A DNA stretch of 14,205 nucleotides. Source: Prevotella sp. (GTDB taxonomy: Bacteria; Bacteroidota; Bacteroidia; Bacteroidales; Bacteroidaceae). Under the pieces are notes generated by a model that was given only the letters and a program-made list of their open reading frames with translations, was not told where the DNA came from and did no database searches. A program made the translations under genes and the position numbers. Where the stretch lies: assembly GCA_016291915.1 (NCBI GenBank), contig JAEEZP010000236.1, positions 1 to 14,205 of the forward strand. Direction: 5' to 3'. Each line of letters starts with the position of its first letter. The stretch's first letter is position 1. Positions 12,726-14,205 of the stretch are shown in pieces.

Positions 12726-14205
12726 ATGAAAAAGAAAATTTTTAGTTCTTTGCTCTTAGTAGCCTTTGCATTTGCTGCTACGAGCATGTTCGTTTCTTGT
12801 AAGGACTATGATGACGACATCAACGAGCTTCGTAGCCTGATCGATGGAAACAACACATCATTAACAAATGCCCTGGGTCAGCTCAGATCTGAGTTGGAGA
12901 CTTACAAGTCCCAGATGGAAACCAGACTCTCTGGTATCGATGGTGAGATTAGCACCCTCAGGGAAACAGTAAAAGGTCATACCACTGACTTGACAGATCT
13001 TAAGCCGAAAGTAGCAGATCTTCTTGCCTTCAAGACTACTGCAGAGAAAAAAATTGGCGATGCTGAGCAAGCTATTCGTGATATCAATGCTCTTCTCGGT
13101 GGCCAGCTTGAGAATGGTAAGACCTTCAAAGCCGCTATTGAGGAGATCTACGGTCGCGTAGAGGCTCTTGAGACTGACATGGGTAAGGTTCTTACAGAGG
13201 AGATTCCTGGTTTGAAGGATAGTATCGGTCTGCTCCGCGCTGTTGACGCTGACCTCCAGATCCAGATCAATACGCTGAAAGACTTCAAGAAGAGCATGGA
13301 AGAGGAAATTATCCCAGGTCTTAACCTTAAGGATGAAGCTCTTAATACGAGAATCGACAGTGTCATCGGTCAGTTGAACATTCTCCGTAAGACTGTTTCT
13401 AACAACTCTACAGCTATTACTAATATCAATAACATGCTGGGTGGTGAGCTCGAAAGTGGTAAGACCTACAAGCAGGCTATTGAGGACCTGACACAAGGTT
13501 TGCAGGATGCTAACGATGCTATCGAGGGTCTGCAGACTGGTCTGAGCCAGTTGAACGTGCTCATTAAGACTTCTCTCCGCTCTCTCGTATTCAAGCCCGC
13601 TTGCTACTATGAGGGTATCGAGGCTTGCAAGATGCTGTCTCTGAACTATCTGAAGTATGAGCTTCCTGCTGCTGCATGGAACATCAAGGAGACCAAGGGT
13701 TATGATGATGACCAGCGTTATCCTTGCTCTGATGGCTTCAAGGTGCTGAGCTTCGCTGCACAGTACTATATGAACCCGTCAAGTGCTGATCTTTCCAACG
13801 CGGATGTTAAGGTGCTCGACGAAGATAGTGAGTATATCATCGACCGTGCTTCTGAGGCTGGTCTGACCGTTAAGGATTGGTACACCAAGGACGGTATGCT
13901 GAATGTTAATCTGAAGGTTAAGGATAACAGCAAGATCAAGAGAATCAGCCCAACTGATCAGTTGAGAATGGCTTGGACTCCTATGGTTACCGTATTCGCT
14001 ACTCAGGTTAACCTCAATAAGGCTAGTGGTGACACTACTATCACATCTGACTGGGCAGCCGTTGTCGCTGAGGAGATCTCTGGCTTGAAGATTGCACACC
14101 AGGAGATTACAAAGGCTAATCCTATTCCTTGGACAGGTGTTTGCAATAATACCGATGAGGGTATGTGCGAGATTGTTGAGCCAGGTCACTTGTTCCCGAC
14201 TGTAA
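12726..14205 (+). CDS. Predicted surface lipoprotein with long coiled coil (3' end outside window)
   Basis: An open frame of 493 codons starts at ATG 12726 and runs off the window without a stop. Residues 1-24 are a lipoprotein signal peptide (MKKKIFSSLLLVAFAFAATS, then MFVS) with the lipidated Cys at 25. The following KDYDDD resembles the acidic export signal that sends Bacteroidetes lipoproteins to the cell surface. About residues 30-285 are a predicted coiled coil rich in Leu/Ile heptads, Asp, Glu and Lys. Inside it a block repeats at about residues 120 and 234: INALLGGQLENGKTFKAAIE against INNMLGGELESGKTYKQAIE. From about 288 (LVFKPACYYEGIEACKML) a globular part with several Cys begins and continues past the window end. 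Codon use is strongly biased to GGT, GCT, AAG and GAG, unlike the neighbours, as in abundant proteins. No specific function is recognised; a stalk-like surface or adhesion-related role is inference. Confidence 0.88.
   Translation, partial: MKKKIFSSLLLVAFAFAATSMFVSCKDYDDDINELRSLIDGNNTSLTNALGQLRSELETYKSQMETRLSGIDGEISTLRETVKGHTTDLTDLKPKVADLLAFKTTAEKKIGDAEQAIRDINALLGGQLENGKTFKAAIEEIYGRVEALETDMGKVLTEEIPGLKDSIGLLRAVDADLQIQINTLKDFKKSMEEEIIPGLNLKDEALNTRIDSVIGQLNILRKTVSNNSTAITNINNMLGGELESGKTYKQAIEDLTQGLQDANDAIEGLQTGLSQLNVLIKTSLRSLVFKPACYYEGIEACKMLSLNYLKYELPAAAWNIKETKGYDDDQRYPCSDGFKVLSFAAQYYMNPSSADLSNADVKVLDEDSEYIIDRASEAGLTVKDWYTKDGMLNVNLKVKDNSKIKRISPTDQLRMAWTPMVTVFATQVNLNKASGDTTITSDWAAVVAEEISGLKIAHQEITKANPIPWTGVCNNTDEGMCEIVEPGHLFPTV

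Overview
The window looks like chromosomal DNA of a Bacteroidales bacterium, most probably of the Prevotella/Segatella group. Three lines of evidence support this. Three promoters match the Bacteroidetes sigma factor consensus (TTTG, about 20 bases, TANNTTTG). The envelope genes are of Bacteroidetes type: tandem SurA-like isomerases, a large OstA-like protein, and a lipoprotein with an acidic stretch after its cysteine. The protein sequences themselves have the flavour of this lineage. The species cannot be fixed from the sequence alone. Every recognised gene lies on the + strand.

Layout. Bases 1-406 hold the 3' end of guaB (IMP dehydrogenase). Bases 487-7024 form a tight cluster: a parvulin-type PPIase, SurA, an OstA-like LPS-transport protein, an overlapping 52-residue gene of unknown function, and mutL. 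The last four are joined by ATGA overlaps or direct overlap and are probably translationally coupled. Bases 7125-7285 are a compact unit of promoter, tRNA-Val(TAC) and intrinsic terminator. Bases 7286-7646 carry no gene but hold a 140-base imperfect hairpin, a perfect 14-bp inverted repeat, a telomere-like heptamer tract and the purB promoter. Then follow purB (7647-8996), an RsuA/RluB-family pseudouridine synthase with a long Arg/Gln/Tyr-rich N-terminal tail (9117-10580), and asnS (10699-12138) with a clear terminator at 12242-12272. Bases 12273-12725 hold a 16-copy nonamer array, a heptamer tract, a good promoter and a leader. The window ends inside a large predicted surface lipoprotein (12726 onward).

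How the genes work together. guaB and purB belong to purine nucleotide synthesis. The PPIases, SurA and the OstA-like protein serve outer-membrane protein folding and LPS export. mutL serves DNA repair. tRNA-Val, the pseudouridine synthase and asnS serve translation. This is core housekeeping content; no prophage, transposase, CRISPR array or defence operon was seen.

The most unusual signal lies between the genes. A two-part simple-sequence repeat recurs in at least three gaps with an identical junction: several heptamers (TTTAGAG), one C, then several nonamers (TATAGGTAC and variants). Single-module versions occur in four other tracts. Other points worth a second look are a MutL whose endonuclease motifs are all degenerate, a small overlooked gene upstream of mutL, two strong Shine-Dalgarno sequences in a lineage that seldom uses them, and the structured element after the tRNA.
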